From: Persicitalea sp963803495
GTDB taxonomy: Bacteria; Bacteroidota; Bacteroidia; Cytophagales; Spirosomataceae
Assembly: GCA_963803495.1 (NCBI GenBank)
Contig: CAWDMP010000001.1
Location: forward strand, 310,001-374,000
Reading direction: 5' to 3'
DNA length: 64,000 bases
Below the pieces are notes generated by a model. The model was not told where the DNA came from and did not search any database. It was given only the letters and a program-made list of their open reading frames with translations. Numbering within the stretch: position 1 is the first letter of the stretch; each line of letters begins with the position of its first letter. Both the position numbers and the translations under genes were made by a program. Positions 8,419 through 18,162 of this stretch are shown here, piece after piece.

Positions 8419-11358
8419 TTATTTCAAAACCAATGCCACTATTTTCTGCTCTTTATCCGACAGACTACCGCGTATCTTCTCCAACTCAGCGACGTTTCTG
8501 TTTTTAGCGTACGACCGCAGGGCTTCGGTCAGACGGTTATCGGTGTCGTAGGGCTTGCCGCTGCCCAGATTTTCCGGCCAGGTATTGGCCTGGTCGAGGT
8601 ACTTCAAAGACTCCTTGATTTTTCTGTCTTTCAACAAGGCTATCGCCTGCCGAATGTTTGCCTCCCGGTAAAGGTCGTGGGCCAGCTTGGCTCCCTCGTT
8701 GGGTAGGATGGTGAGTTTGCTCAACGTTTCGATGCTCTCCCGGTACCTACCCAAATCTAATAACAGCTTCGCTCTCTTCTGGCCCAGAATGTACCGCTCG
8801 TGATCGGGCAGGGCGCTCTGGTCTTTGGGTAGCGATTTTTCCAACAGCGCCAGTGCTTCCGTGCCCTTCCCGTTGTTACTCATGTACTCGACCAACGCAT
8901 CCACCGTCCGCCAATCATTGGGTGCCAGGGCGTTTGCTCTGGCAAGGGAGGCGCCCACTACCTCCTTTTGCTCTTTGAACAAATTGGCCTTAGCCAAATA
9001 GAATGCGGGCCATTCGGGCACCTCGCCGCACGCCAAAAATTTCTCCTTTGCCTCCAAAAGCCGATCCAGTTGCCAGTACAGAATGCCCTGGTAGTAGTGC
9101 AGCTGCCAGGGTAATGATTGCCCGGATGCCGTCAACCGTTGCCCGACGCGGGCCAAAAGTCCCAACTCCTCGTGCCTCGATGGAAAAACGAACTCGGGGC
9201 TTTTCGCCAGTATCTCAGCCAAATCCCCAACGTCCGCCTCCCGGGTGCCCGGTAGCTGCCGGGTATCCAGTGCCCACAGCGCCACCATCGTACCTTGCGG
9301 CGCCATCGTCAGCAACGCCAGCGCGTCTTCGTACTGGCCGGCTTCGCGGTACCACAGCGCCATTTCGATGTAGTCTTCATGCGGGAGTTCGTTGGTGATG
9401 TACCGGCCAAGTACCTGGTCTTTGGTCAGGACGCCTAGCTCGTAGCGGGCAAAATGATCCAGAGGATTTTCAGCGAGCGTTTTTTCGACCAGCCTCATAG
9501 CTTCATCAAGGCGATTGTTTTTTCTCATGACCAGCATCTGCAAGTGCCGGGCGTGGTCGTTGCCCGGCTGAAAATCCAGGGCCTCATCCACATAATGTTC
9601 GGCGCCGACTAGATCCTGTTCCGAAAGCGCGAGTTGGGCGAGCCCCACCCAGGCCGCAGCCCGGTAGGCCGTGCTGAGTACCGCCACCGCGTAGCCATCC
9701 TTTGCGGCCGTCCGCCGGTCCAGACGGTGGGCGGAAAGGCCTCGTAGGTAGTTGGCCAACGGATCGTAGGTATTCACCGACAGCGCCTTATTGGCTGAGG
9801 CCAACGCGGCTTGGTATTGTCCATTTCGGTAGTGCAGCTGGGCCATTTCTCCCAGCGCAGGCACGTGGTAGGGGTTTTCAGCCAAACATTTAGCGAACCA
9901 ATCTTCGGCCTGGGTAAAGTACCGCTGACTGGCGGCGTCCTTGCCGCGCAGGTACAGGCCATAGTCGGACTCCCAGTCGAAATCGGCCGGTGAGGTCAGT
10001 GGACGCTCGGTGTTTTCGGTAGCAAAGTCTTGGCCTTTGCCGTTGAAGATGGGCCGATCGTTCAGCCGGATCGAAAGCTGACCATTCCCGGCGTACCGGA
10101 CCGAGTCGGTGTAGTTGACCAGTGTTTTCAGCGCCACCGCTTTGTCGAAAATTACTTTCCCGTCAGCCTCCACCGTCAGATTTCCGTTCTGGTTTGCCAC
10201 GGGCGAGATATTAAAAATCAAGTGCGTCGGGCTGCGGTGCAGGTGCAGGGCCGCCGTTTCGTTGGCGGCGGTGAGGCCGCCCGTTTTCCTGACCGGGTAC
10301 CAGCTCTCGGTCCAGCTGTCGGCGGTGTGCGGCATGAACGAAATATGCTTAAAAGGGCTGAAGCTACTGCCGGCCCCCGCCTGATTGAAGAGGCGCCCCG
10401 ACTGCAGCTCCACGTACTGGCCGTCGGTATCGGTAAGCAGATCTTCCCAAATCATGCCCTGCCGCGCCAGCCCCCAAATCCAGATTTTCTGGCCCAGTTT
10501 GTCGGAATAGGGGGCATAGTGCACAAAGCCCGCCTGATCGTCGTGCCAGTAGCCGCCATAAAAATCGCTGGGTTTGCCCAGCACATGGTACGATTTGTAG
10601 GTACCGAAGTTGTTGTTTTCGTAAAGATTCAATGCCCGGTCGGCGCTGTCTTTGGGCCAGGGGTTGATTTGACCTTCGTGGCCCAACCGGTGGCTGCCCT
10701 CGAATGCGAATTCGAGATTGCCCGCTGCCTTGAAACCGGCGTTCATCCAATGGTAGTAGCTGGTTTCGAGCGGACTGGCGTTGACCCAGCGACTCTTGGT
10801 AATGAAGCGCGCCTCGTCCTTGGGTAGGTTGATCTCGACCACCCAGCGCGTGCGGGCCGACCAATCCCAGGCCCCTACAAAGCAGCTGACGCTGCCGTCG
10901 GCATTGGTACGGGTCACGTAATCTACCGGATTCGACACGGTGGGCGCATGGCCGATGTCGCCAAAGTTGATTTCGATCCCGCCCGAGGTCCAGGGGCCGC
11001 GCATACCCACGTTACGAAACTTGACCACGTGGTTGAAGTAAACGAATGGGAAATTAGTCGCTTTGTCGTAGGCACCCCAAATCTTGCCCCCGATTTCGGG
11101 GGTAATGGACACTTTGATGTAAGGGTTTTCGAGCTCAACGAACTTCCAGGCTTTCATCACGCCCTGGTCGGTGTAGCCGTCAAATTTATGGTAGGGGTAG
11201 ATCCGTCCCGGTTGCGGTACAGGGCTGGGATCGGAGAAGGCGTAGGTCTTGAGGGTTTGGGTCGTTTCTTTGACGGTGGCCTGGCCGTGGATTTGTATCG
11301 TTGAACACAGAAAGATGAAGGACAGGCAACCGAATAGTTTTGGTAAGGTAAAATTCAT
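8419..11358 (-). CDS. DUF5107 domain protein with TPR repeats, secreted
   Basis: 979-aa protein with a signal peptide (ends near IHGQA). The N-terminal third is the DUF5107 beta-sandwich-like region (ITPEIGGKIWGAYDKATNFP, WTSGGIEINFGDIGH), which resembles galactose-mutarotase-type sugar-binding folds. From about residue 460 onward come tandem TPR helices (e.g. YHVPALGEMAQLHYRNGQYQ, ANYLRGLSAHRLDRR). Glycan binding is an inference from the fold family, not shown. It lies 60 bases upstream of the FG-GAP lipoprotein in the same direction and is probably co-transcribed with it. No frame breaks were seen. Confidence 0.85.
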   Translation of the reverse strand: MNFTLPKLFGCLSFIFLCSTIQIHGQATVKETTQTLKTYAFSDPSPVPQPGRIYPYHKFDGYTDQGVMKAWKFVELENPYIKVSITPEIGGKIWGAYDKATNFPFVYFNHVVKFRNVGMRGPWTSGGIEINFGDIGHAPTVSNPVDYVTRTNADGSVSCFVGAWDWSARTRWVVEINLPKDEARFITKSRWVNASPLETSYYHWMNAGFKAAGNLEFAFEGSHRLGHEGQINPWPKDSADRALNLYENNNFGTYKSYHVLGKPSDFYGGYWHDDQAGFVHYAPYSDKLGQKIWIWGLARQGMIWEDLLTDTDGQYVELQSGRLFNQAGAGSSFSPFKHISFMPHTADSWTESWYPVRKTGGLTAANETAALHLHRSPTHLIFNISPVANQNGNLTVEADGKVIFDKAVALKTLVNYTDSVRYAGNGQLSIRLNDRPIFNGKGQDFATENTERPLTSPADFDWESDYGLYLRGKDAASQRYFTQAEDWFAKCLAENPYHVPALGEMAQLHYRNGQYQAALASANKALSVNTYDPLANYLRGLSAHRLDRRTAAKDGYAVAVLSTAYRAAAWVGLAQLALSEQDLVGAEHYVDEALDFQPGNDHARHLQMLVMRKNNRLDEAMRLVEKTLAENPLDHFARYELGVLTKDQVLGRYITNELPHEDYIEMALWYREAGQYEDALALLTMAPQGTMVALWALDTRQLPGTREADVGDLAEILAKSPEFVFPSRHEELGLLARVGQRLTASGQSLPWQLHYYQGILYWQLDRLLEAKEKFLACGEVPEWPAFYLAKANLFKEQKEVVGASLARANALAPNDWRTVDALVEYMSNNGKGTEALALLEKSLPKDQSALPDHERYILGQKRAKLLLDLGRYRESIETLSKLTILPNEGAKLAHDLYREANIRQAIALLKDRKIKESLKYLDQANTWPENLGSGKPYDTDNRLTEALRSYAKNRNVAELEKIRGSLSDKEQKIVALVLK

Positions 11359-11460
11359 GAATTTTTAGTGTAGGGTTTTATTTTGGCGATGGCTAAATTA
11401 GCGTTTTTGGATTGTTTTGTCGGTGTTTTTTTGGTATGATTGTAAAAAAACTCAAAGGAA

Positions 11461-12068
11461 ATGGTAGTTGTAGAGAAAAAGCCAAAAGTCGAGGTGCGCA
11501 CGATTCCGGGTACTTGGCTTACGAGGAAATGAACGGCGAGGCCTTGCCGTACAAGGGATATTTAGAGGTACTGGCGGGGAATAAAAAAGTGGAGGAAATC
11601 ATGGGAAGCAGTTCTTTACAAGCCATTATTCTATCATTCATTCATGGCTATTTGTACTGGCACATCGATCGTACCAAGTATTTTTTGGCTATTAATGAAT
11701 CGGGCTTGCACATCGACACAAACAACAATCTGGCCAACGATATAGCTATTTTCGATAAAGCAGAAATAACGCCTGATAACAAGTATTTCAATGTGGCGCC
11801 CAAAGTTGTCGTTGAGTTAGACACCAAAATAGATTTGAGTGAGACCTCATGGGATGCGGATTCAGATTATGTGTTAGCAAAGGCACAAAAAATGCTCGAT
11901 TTTGGCGTAGAAAAATTGATTTGGATTAGCACTCACAATAAGAAAATCCTGGTCAGCACGCCACATCAGAACTGGTACTACGCCAATTTCGATGAAGATA
12001 TAGAGATTTTTGACGACTGCATCCTAAATCTGGCTCGACTATTAGAAGAGGAAGGATTTTCTTACTGA
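11461..12068 (+). CDS. Uma2 family (DUF820) putative endonuclease, one frameshift near its N-terminus
   Basis: Uma2/DUF820 proteins share the PD-(D/E)XK nuclease fold; their biological role is unknown. The family's typical opening starts at ATG 11461 (MVVVEKKPKVEVRTIPG) and resumes in another frame as YLAYEEMNGEALPYKGYLE. One missing G in the GGG at about 11508-11510 accounts for the break. Conserved features include EIMGSSSLQA, NNNLANDIAIFD, PKVVVELDTKID (the D...ExD-type acidic set) and FGVEKLIWI. The coding sequence is more AT-rich than its neighbours and it sits on the opposite strand inside the SusCD-type locus, suggesting a later arrival. Length after correction is about 202 aa, near the family norm. 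Confidence 0.8.
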
Positions 12069-12117
12069 TACGTATCAATCGCTGGATAAGCCGGTTGATC
12101 TTCACAACAGAACGACA

Positions 12118-13050
12118 TCAGGGCGCAAAAAACGCCAGCATAATTTTTGACAAAACCTGCTCACCGTACTCGTTGGCGTGTACCCGGTCGCGGTAGAATA
12201 GGTGCGGATGCAAGCCCGAACTTTTGATGTATTCCGCCCAGGGCGTCGTCATGTCGAGGTAAGCGGCTTTTTCTTTCTTGGCGAAATCCTGCAAGGCCTT
12301 CCCGTAGGGCGAAGTACCCGAATGCTGAGCCTCCGCCAGCGCGGCGGGATCACGTGGGTCGACGCTGCCGAACGCGCCCGTCGCCAGCAGGAACTCGACT
12401 TCGGGTAGTTCAGCGCGAATTTGGTCGATGACGTCTTTCATGCTTTCAAAATCCTGCCGCTGGCTGATGCCGCCGATGAAAACCAGATCGGGCTTCAAGG
12501 GTACCAGATATCGCTGGATGCGACCTTCTTCCCGGTAGTGACGGTTGCCGCCTCCGCCACGCACGTACACCGTGGCTTTGATGTTGGCTTTCGGATAGGC
12601 TTCCCGCAGTTTGGCGACCCAGCCTGAGCGCATGATGTCGTTGATGATGCTATCGCCCAGGCCCAGGATATGGACGTCGCCGCCCTGTTGAAGTTTTTGC
12701 CGTAAGCGACTTAGGTACTTCCAATCCTGAGGTATTGTACCAAATTTCCCAGTGGGCATTTCCGCCTGAATCGTGTTGATCTGAGCCAGTGAGCGGGCCG
12801 GGGAGGCGAACAGGAAATAGTCTTGCTCGACCGGCATTTCTACTACCTCCACATCCGGCTCGTACTTCGGGGGTAGCGGACCGCTTTTAGGGAATGTGAT
12901 AGGCGAATCCGCCATCATGCTGCTGACGTTGGCATTGGAGTTGATGGTATTGCGGTCTTTGGGTGCGGCATCCTGGGCAAGTATAGGGTACCCCATCAGA
13001 ATGAGAAACCAAGTGAAGCTGACCTTTATATATAAAATTTGCTCTTTCAT
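12118..13050 (-). CDS. Secreted SGNH/GDSL-type hydrolase
   Basis: 310-aa protein with an N-terminal hydrophobic signal (ends near ILAQ). The SGNH block I signature appears as LGLGDSIIND (nucleophile Ser), and the C-terminal block as RDRVHANEYG with the Asp/His pair. Such enzymes are esterases or acyl hydrolases, often acting on carbohydrate esters in Bacteroidota. It is encoded just after SusD in the same direction but beyond a strong terminator, so it may be read through only partly or have its own promoter. Exact substrate unknown. Confidence 0.8.
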   Translation of the reverse strand: MKEQILYIKVSFTWFLILMGYPILAQDAAPKDRNTINSNANVSSMMADSPITFPKSGPLPPKYEPDVEVVEMPVEQDYFLFASPARSLAQINTIQAEMPTGKFGTIPQDWKYLSRLRQKLQQGGDVHILGLGDSIINDIMRSGWVAKLREAYPKANIKATVYVRGGGGNRHYREEGRIQRYLVPLKPDLVFIGGISQRQDFESMKDVIDQIRAELPEVEFLLATGAFGSVDPRDPAALAEAQHSGTSPYGKALQDFAKKEKAAYLDMTTPWAEYIKSSGLHPHLFYRDRVHANEYGEQVLSKIMLAFFAP

Positions 13051-13075
13051 TATTAATTGGTTGATGCTTTACAAA

Positions 13076-13106
13076 AAAGAGCCGCTCTCTCAGAAAGCGG
13101 CTCTTT
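13076..13106 (-). terminator. Intrinsic terminator after susD
   Basis: 11-bp stem AAAGAGCCGCT / AGCGGCTCTTT with a 9-base loop. On the minus strand it is followed by TTTTTTGT. It lies 32 bases past the SusD stop and just upstream of the SGNH gene start. Confidence 0.8.
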
Positions 13107-13137
13107 GCATTTTCAGGTCGCCGTAGCGGTCAAGCCG

Positions 13138-14697
13138 TCAAGGCTTATCCCACCACAGGCGGGTAGAAGCATTGTCCGGGCCACCAAGTAGTTTGATACC
13201 CGACTCGACACCCTGAGCATTGGTATTGAATTCACCCTGCGTATAAGGCGTGCGACGTACTACGGCATCAGCAGGTACATCTGGGTTCTCCGAGTTGATG
13301 CGCGGGTAGAGCTTGGGGTACCCCGTCCGGCGGTACTCGGCCCAGGCCTCATGGCCGTTGGGGTAGAGCGAAAGCCATTTCTGAGTAATCACCTGTTCGA
13401 GCTGCTTTTCGGGTGTACTGGCCCACTTCACTGGAATGTCCGTCATAGGCGGTGACTTCACAGCATGGCCAGCGTCCAGCGCGATGGGCGTGGAAGTGCC
13501 ATTGATGTACGCTTGAATTGCGGCGGCATCGGTAATGCCCCACTGCCTCATAGAAGTCTCAATGCCCTTTTCGTAAAACTCTTTCGCGGTACCCGGCCCC
13601 ATGTTCCAGCCTTTCAATGCACCTTCCGCTTTAAGAAAATGCGCCTCGGCAGCATTCATGATCAGGAAGGGCGTCGAGAACTGATTTTCGGGTAGAAAAG
13701 CGGGGTTGACGTTAGAGTTATTACCGGGAGCATTCAGCTCGTTACCCAGCTGCGCTTGTGAAAAGCCGTTGCGTAAGCCCTTGAACATATTGGTACCCGA
13801 CGCTGGCGCGTAGTATTTGCTCATACGGGGATCATTGTATCCTTTCAAAGTACTCTCCATCGCAGCGCTCATACGAAACTCGTTCCAGGCGGTAGCTTGC
13901 GCCATAGGATTGCGGGAGTTGGTAGTCACATTCAGGAATGCGTCATGGGCGTTGGTAGAGAGTAGTCCGCCCGCGGCGGCGGACTCAGCTTCGGTCTTGG
14001 CCAGAGCAGGTTCTACTTTCGACATCCGCATCGCCACCCGCAAGCGCATGGTGTTGGCAAACAGAATCCACTTGTCTGCGTTACCCTGATATACCTGGTC
14101 GTTGGTGCCCAGTAGACCAACCGTCGTTCCCTTGACAGTTTGCAAGCTGGCTGCACCTTCTCTGAGAAGTTTCAGGAAGTCTTTATAAATAAACTCCTGT
14201 GAATCGTATTCGACGACCTTGGCCCCGTTGCCTACCTGAGTGTATGGAATCGGTCCCCAGTAGTCGGTACGGGGAAGGAACATCTGTACTTTCCAGATAT
14301 TCATGATCGCGAAGGCTGCCGGATTCTCGCTGATGCCACCAGGTCCGGTATTTTCCAATACGCCCAACATAGGCGCAACGGCGTTGCCGTAGAACCCGTT
14401 GAAGGCACCATTGAGCCAGCCGCCTACCATAACGTTACGGTCAGAAGGGAAGTTGACCGCCGTATTGGCAAAGAATTGCGATTGCAAATCGGCGAATAAA
14501 CTTTGAAAAGTCTGCCAACTGGCGTTGATAGAGTTCCACTGGGCTGCCCCAAATGCGTTGCCTACCCCGGCGGCATCCAGGGTGGTGAGCTTTGTTTGGT
14601 CAGTATTCAACTCCTCGAAACCATCGGTACAGGCGTTGAACCCAATCGTCATCATTACCAGTAAGGCAGGGATGGTTAATAATTTTGCTTTTTTCAT
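13138..14697 (-). CDS. SusD/RagB-like outer-membrane nutrient-binding lipoprotein
   Basis: 519-aa lipoprotein with lipobox GFNAC, anchoring it on the outer membrane beside its SusC partner. The sequence has the SusD-like-2 character: an early LNTDQT segment, a central helical region with NTMRLRVAMRMSKVEP, and a C-terminal QKWLSLYPNGHEAWAEYRRT motif near residue 440. SusD proteins cap the SusC barrel and bind oligosaccharides or peptides for import. The gene starts 64 bases after susC and ends before a terminator, forming the usual two-gene unit. No glycoside hydrolase is nearby, so the ligand cannot be predicted. Confidence 0.93.
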   Translation of the reverse strand: MKKAKLLTIPALLVMMTIGFNACTDGFEELNTDQTKLTTLDAAGVGNAFGAAQWNSINASWQTFQSLFADLQSQFFANTAVNFPSDRNVMVGGWLNGAFNGFYGNAVAPMLGVLENTGPGGISENPAAFAIMNIWKVQMFLPRTDYWGPIPYTQVGNGAKVVEYDSQEFIYKDFLKLLREGAASLQTVKGTTVGLLGTNDQVYQGNADKWILFANTMRLRVAMRMSKVEPALAKTEAESAAAGGLLSTNAHDAFLNVTTNSRNPMAQATAWNEFRMSAAMESTLKGYNDPRMSKYYAPASGTNMFKGLRNGFSQAQLGNELNAPGNNSNVNPAFLPENQFSTPFLIMNAAEAHFLKAEGALKGWNMGPGTAKEFYEKGIETSMRQWGITDAAAIQAYINGTSTPIALDAGHAVKSPPMTDIPVKWASTPEKQLEQVITQKWLSLYPNGHEAWAEYRRTGYPKLYPRINSENPDVPADAVVRRTPYTQGEFNTNAQGVESGIKLLGGPDNASTRLWWDKP

Positions 14698-14760
14698 TTC
14701 GTGTTAAGTTTTCTGAATTAACAATCCTTAAATCAAACTAAGAAAGGACAGTATTGTTGG

Positions 14761-17700
14761 TTAAAACGACAAGCTTAAGTTTACCCCAACAGTCCGGGTG
14801 GACGGTAAAGAGAACGACTCCAGACCTACCGTAGTGTCCTGGGCTCCGGCCGTCAGTTCGGGATCGAAGCCATCGGCGTTGTTCATCAAGAAGAACAAAT
14901 TACGACCCACCAGCGAGATGGACGCCCCCTCGAAAGGTGACTTCTCGGTCAAAGTGCGGGGCAGCGCGTAGCTCAACGTAACCTCGCGCAACCTGATGTT
15001 AGATGCGCTGTAGGTGAATACCTCTCCCGCTGGGGTATTCCGGCCACCCACGCGCAGCCAGTATTTCTCGGCGGTCGTAGCGATGTTGTTGGGTGTACCA
15101 TCTTCCAGGACACCCGGGAAGATATAGGACTCACGGCCTGCCAAAGTACCTTCGGGGATACCGTCGGCGTACAGGATGGCATTGGTGAAGGACGAAACCA
15201 CCCCACCGATGCGGGCACTGATTAGGAAATTAAGCGATAGGTTGCCGTACGATATCCGGTTACCAATACCACCGATCCAATCGGGACGAGAGTTGCCCAT
15301 GTAGGCGGTAAATCCGCTGGTGATACGTGGCAAACCTAACGCATCCACTAAGGGCTGACCTTGTGCGTTGCGCTGATAACCCCGGCTGTATAGCTCTCCC
15401 AGCGGACGGCCCTCGATGGCCCGTACCCGCTGCATGAAGTCACCCGCCAGACCGTAATCTTTCAATTGATCGGTCAGGGTGATCAATTCATTCCTGTTGG
15501 CCGAATAATTGATGTCGATGTCCCAGCGCAGTTTCTCGGTTCTGACCGGCGTGGCGTTAAACGTTAGTTCTATTCCGGAGTTACGTACAAGACCCGCGTT
15601 GATATACTCTGACGACCATCCCGAAGCGGGAGAAGTGGAAATACGCAGCAACTGGTTTTTTGAATCACTGGTATAGTAACCCAGGTCGAAGCCCAGGCGA
15701 TCCCCGAAAAACTTCATTTGAATGCCTGCTTCCAGCGAGGTGGTCAATTCGGGTTTCAGGTCCGGGAAGGGCTTTACGTTGTCGCGGGTAATGAAACCAT
15801 TGGGGCCACCCGGCCGAAAAGTGTAAGTCTGATTGAGCAGATAAGGCGAGGCGTCGTTACCCGTTTGGGCGTAGGTACCACGCACTTTGATGAAGGAAAC
15901 GGCCTCCGGCAAAGTGACCATATTAGAGACGATTGCCGAGAAACCCACCGAAGGATAGAAGTAAGATTGGTTGTTTCTGGGCAACGTCGAGGACCAGTCG
16001 TTACGAACCGAACCCGAAATCGTCAGGGCATCTTTGAACGTGAAGTCAGCGGTGGCAAAAACGCCTTGTTTTTCAGTCTGAACAATGCCACGAGTAGGCT
16101 GGGGGCTGGTAGCGTTAGTGACGATAAACAAGTTGTCGCGATTCAGCCCTGTATTATTAGTGCCTTGATCAAGACGGTTACGGGTCAGCCTGTTTCCCCC
16201 CACTACGGCGTTCACAGAGAAGTTGGGCGATATCCGCTTATCGTAGATGGCGAATAGATCCAGGTTCAATTCTGAAATTTCCCGCCAGCTCGTTTCGTAA
16301 TTCCCGTTGTCAGCGATGGTGTACGTATCGTTGAAGTACTTGCCTTCATACTTGTCCACATAGCGATCCAGTCCGGCACGTCCCGTAACATTCAGACCAG
16401 GGATGACCTCATAGGTCAAGCTAGCAAAACCAGTAACCCGGTCACGCTGATCCTCGGTAAGCACCCGGTTTTTGATCCAATAGGGGTTTTGACCACCATT
16501 AGAACCAGGATTCCAGTAATTCTGGCGCAGCTTACCGCTGCTGGCTACATAGTCGAAGTTCATCGCGTCTTCTGTCCGAATATTCCGAGGCAAACGCAGG
16601 GCGTGGCGCTGGTTATTGGCGTAGTTTTCGCCCGTAAACTGACGATTGTCAATGTTCTCGTTAAAGTAAGTGATCTTCGTGTCGAGTTTCAGTTTCTCAC
16701 CCAGGTTATTCGTCAGGCGAAGGTTGAGGATGTTGCGGCGCAGCTTGTTGTTGTCCACAATTCCCTTAGCCCCTACATTAGTGTAGGAGAAGTACGTCTG
16801 GGTTTTGTTGTTGCCCCCTGTGAAAGCAATGGAGTTAGATATCTGGCTACCCGTCGAATAGAAATCCTCGTAGTTGTTGGGCTGCGGGGTCATGTTGTAA
16901 GTCTGGCCTTGGGAAGCAGGATCGGGCCCCCACAACTGCACCGGCTGCCCGGTTATTTTGGGGCCCCAGCTGAACTCCGAGCGGGGGCTGTACTGTCCGG
17001 CACTGCCTTGTCCATATTCGTTTTGCAACTTGCGCAGGAACATGGGCTGCTCGGCCATGAATGAACTATTGACGCTAATGCCGATCCCCCGGCGCGAAGT
17101 ACCAGTCTTGGTGGTAATCAGAATAGCGCCGTTCGATGCCCGGCTACCGTAAAGGGCCGTAGCGGCGGCACCGCGCAGAATGTTCATCGCTTCGATGTCG
17201 TCCGGGTTGACGCTGCTCAGGCCGTCGCCACCGTCACGGCCACCGTTGGCATTGCCGGGGCTGAAATTGCTGTTGTCCATGGGTACCCCATCGACTACGA
17301 TCAGGGCCTGGTTATTGCCGGAGATGGAGCGGTCGCCGCGCAACACAATGCGGGACGAGCTGCCCGGCCCCGAGGCCGAACGCGCGACGTCGAGACCCGC
17401 CACACGCCCGATGAGTGAGTTGGCCACGTTGAGTTCCTTAGCCTTAGCGAAGGTTTTGGTCTCAATTTGTTGCGTAGCATAACTCAGCGTTTTTTCTTCT
17501 TTGGAAATACCCAGAGCCGTAACCACTACCTCACCCAAACTCCGCACATCAGCATCCAGATCGGTGGTGATAGTCGTTTGGGAAGCAGTGAAAGGAATTT
17601 CCTTGCTGGTGTAGCCGACCGTAGAAAGGATCAGGGTACCGGCCCCATTGACATTTAATGAAAATTGGCCATCAGCATTGGTGTTGGTGCCGCGCGTCGT

Positions 17701-17841
17701 TCCTTTCAATAAAACGCTCGCGCCCGGAAGAGGTTGACCGTTCTCATCGTTAATCGTGCCTGAGAGCATTCGATCCTGAGCCAGGACGGCCCCACAGGAA
17801 AGAATGCAGGCAAATACAAACAGTAGTAAGCGTCTATTCAT
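14761..17841 (-). CDS. SusC/RagA-like TonB-dependent outer-membrane transporter
   Basis: 1026-aa receptor. A signal peptide (ends near VLAQ) is followed by a carboxypeptidase-regulatory-like domain (GTINDENGQPLPGASVLLKG), then the plug with GEVVVTALGISKEEKTLSYA and ALIVVDGVPMDN, and then a 22-strand-type barrel ending in an aromatic residue (VGVNLSLSF). It imports ligands captured by SusD using TonB energy. It is first in the susC-susD unit. No anti-sigma/ECF pair or hybrid two-component regulator is adjacent, so the control of this locus is not visible here. Confidence 0.95.
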   Translation of the reverse strand: MNRRLLLFVFACILSCGAVLAQDRMLSGTINDENGQPLPGASVLLKGTTRGTNTNADGQFSLNVNGAGTLILSTVGYTSKEIPFTASQTTITTDLDADVRSLGEVVVTALGISKEEKTLSYATQQIETKTFAKAKELNVANSLIGRVAGLDVARSASGPGSSSRIVLRGDRSISGNNQALIVVDGVPMDNSNFSPGNANGGRDGGDGLSSVNPDDIEAMNILRGAAATALYGSRASNGAILITTKTGTSRRGIGISVNSSFMAEQPMFLRKLQNEYGQGSAGQYSPRSEFSWGPKITGQPVQLWGPDPASQGQTYNMTPQPNNYEDFYSTGSQISNSIAFTGGNNKTQTYFSYTNVGAKGIVDNNKLRRNILNLRLTNNLGEKLKLDTKITYFNENIDNRQFTGENYANNQRHALRLPRNIRTEDAMNFDYVASSGKLRQNYWNPGSNGGQNPYWIKNRVLTEDQRDRVTGFASLTYEVIPGLNVTGRAGLDRYVDKYEGKYFNDTYTIADNGNYETSWREISELNLDLFAIYDKRISPNFSVNAVVGGNRLTRNRLDQGTNNTGLNRDNLFIVTNATSPQPTRGIVQTEKQGVFATADFTFKDALTISGSVRNDWSSTLPRNNQSYFYPSVGFSAIVSNMVTLPEAVSFIKVRGTYAQTGNDASPYLLNQTYTFRPGGPNGFITRDNVKPFPDLKPELTTSLEAGIQMKFFGDRLGFDLGYYTSDSKNQLLRISTSPASGWSSEYINAGLVRNSGIELTFNATPVRTEKLRWDIDINYSANRNELITLTDQLKDYGLAGDFMQRVRAIEGRPLGELYSRGYQRNAQGQPLVDALGLPRITSGFTAYMGNSRPDWIGGIGNRISYGNLSLNFLISARIGGVVSSFTNAILYADGIPEGTLAGRESYIFPGVLEDGTPNNIATTAEKYWLRVGGRNTPAGEVFTYSASNIRLREVTLSYALPRTLTEKSPFEGASISLVGRNLFFLMNNADGFDPELTAGAQDTTVGLESFSLPSTRTVGVNLSLSF

Positions 17842-18162
17842 TTGGTTTTTGGTTAGTTAAAGATTAAATGTAATGAAAAGTAATTGGGATTGCTGTACCA
17901 CAAAGCCCTAAATTATGAATTTATAACTAAATCCTCTGACAAATTTGTTCACGCTATTGTTTTATTTGGCGCAATGGGCTATTTATGTATCTATTTATCG
18001 CGAGCATGTATTTTAGCAAGATATTAGCTTTTGAATTTACCTACTGGATGGTACGCCATGCATCCTATCCTGTACATGAGAATGGCTTAGGCTAACACCT
18101 ACAAAACAAAAATGCCGACCAAAGGTCGGCACGTTTGAATCTATTAGCCATGAAAAATAAAC
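17842..18162. other. Intergenic region between susC and rplY
   Basis: About 320 bases without a supportable gene. The half near susC is AT-rich and must carry the susC promoter, but I could not identify a convincing -33/-7 pair. The half near rplY holds the terminator listed separately. Confidence 0.5.
18101..18130 (-). terminator. Intrinsic terminator of the trpS-PAP2-prs-rplY operon
   Basis: Perfect 7-bp stem GCCGACC-AAA-GGTCGGC at 18114-18130, followed on the minus strand by ATTTTTGTTTTGT. It lies about 30 bases past the rplY stop. Confidence 0.8.
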
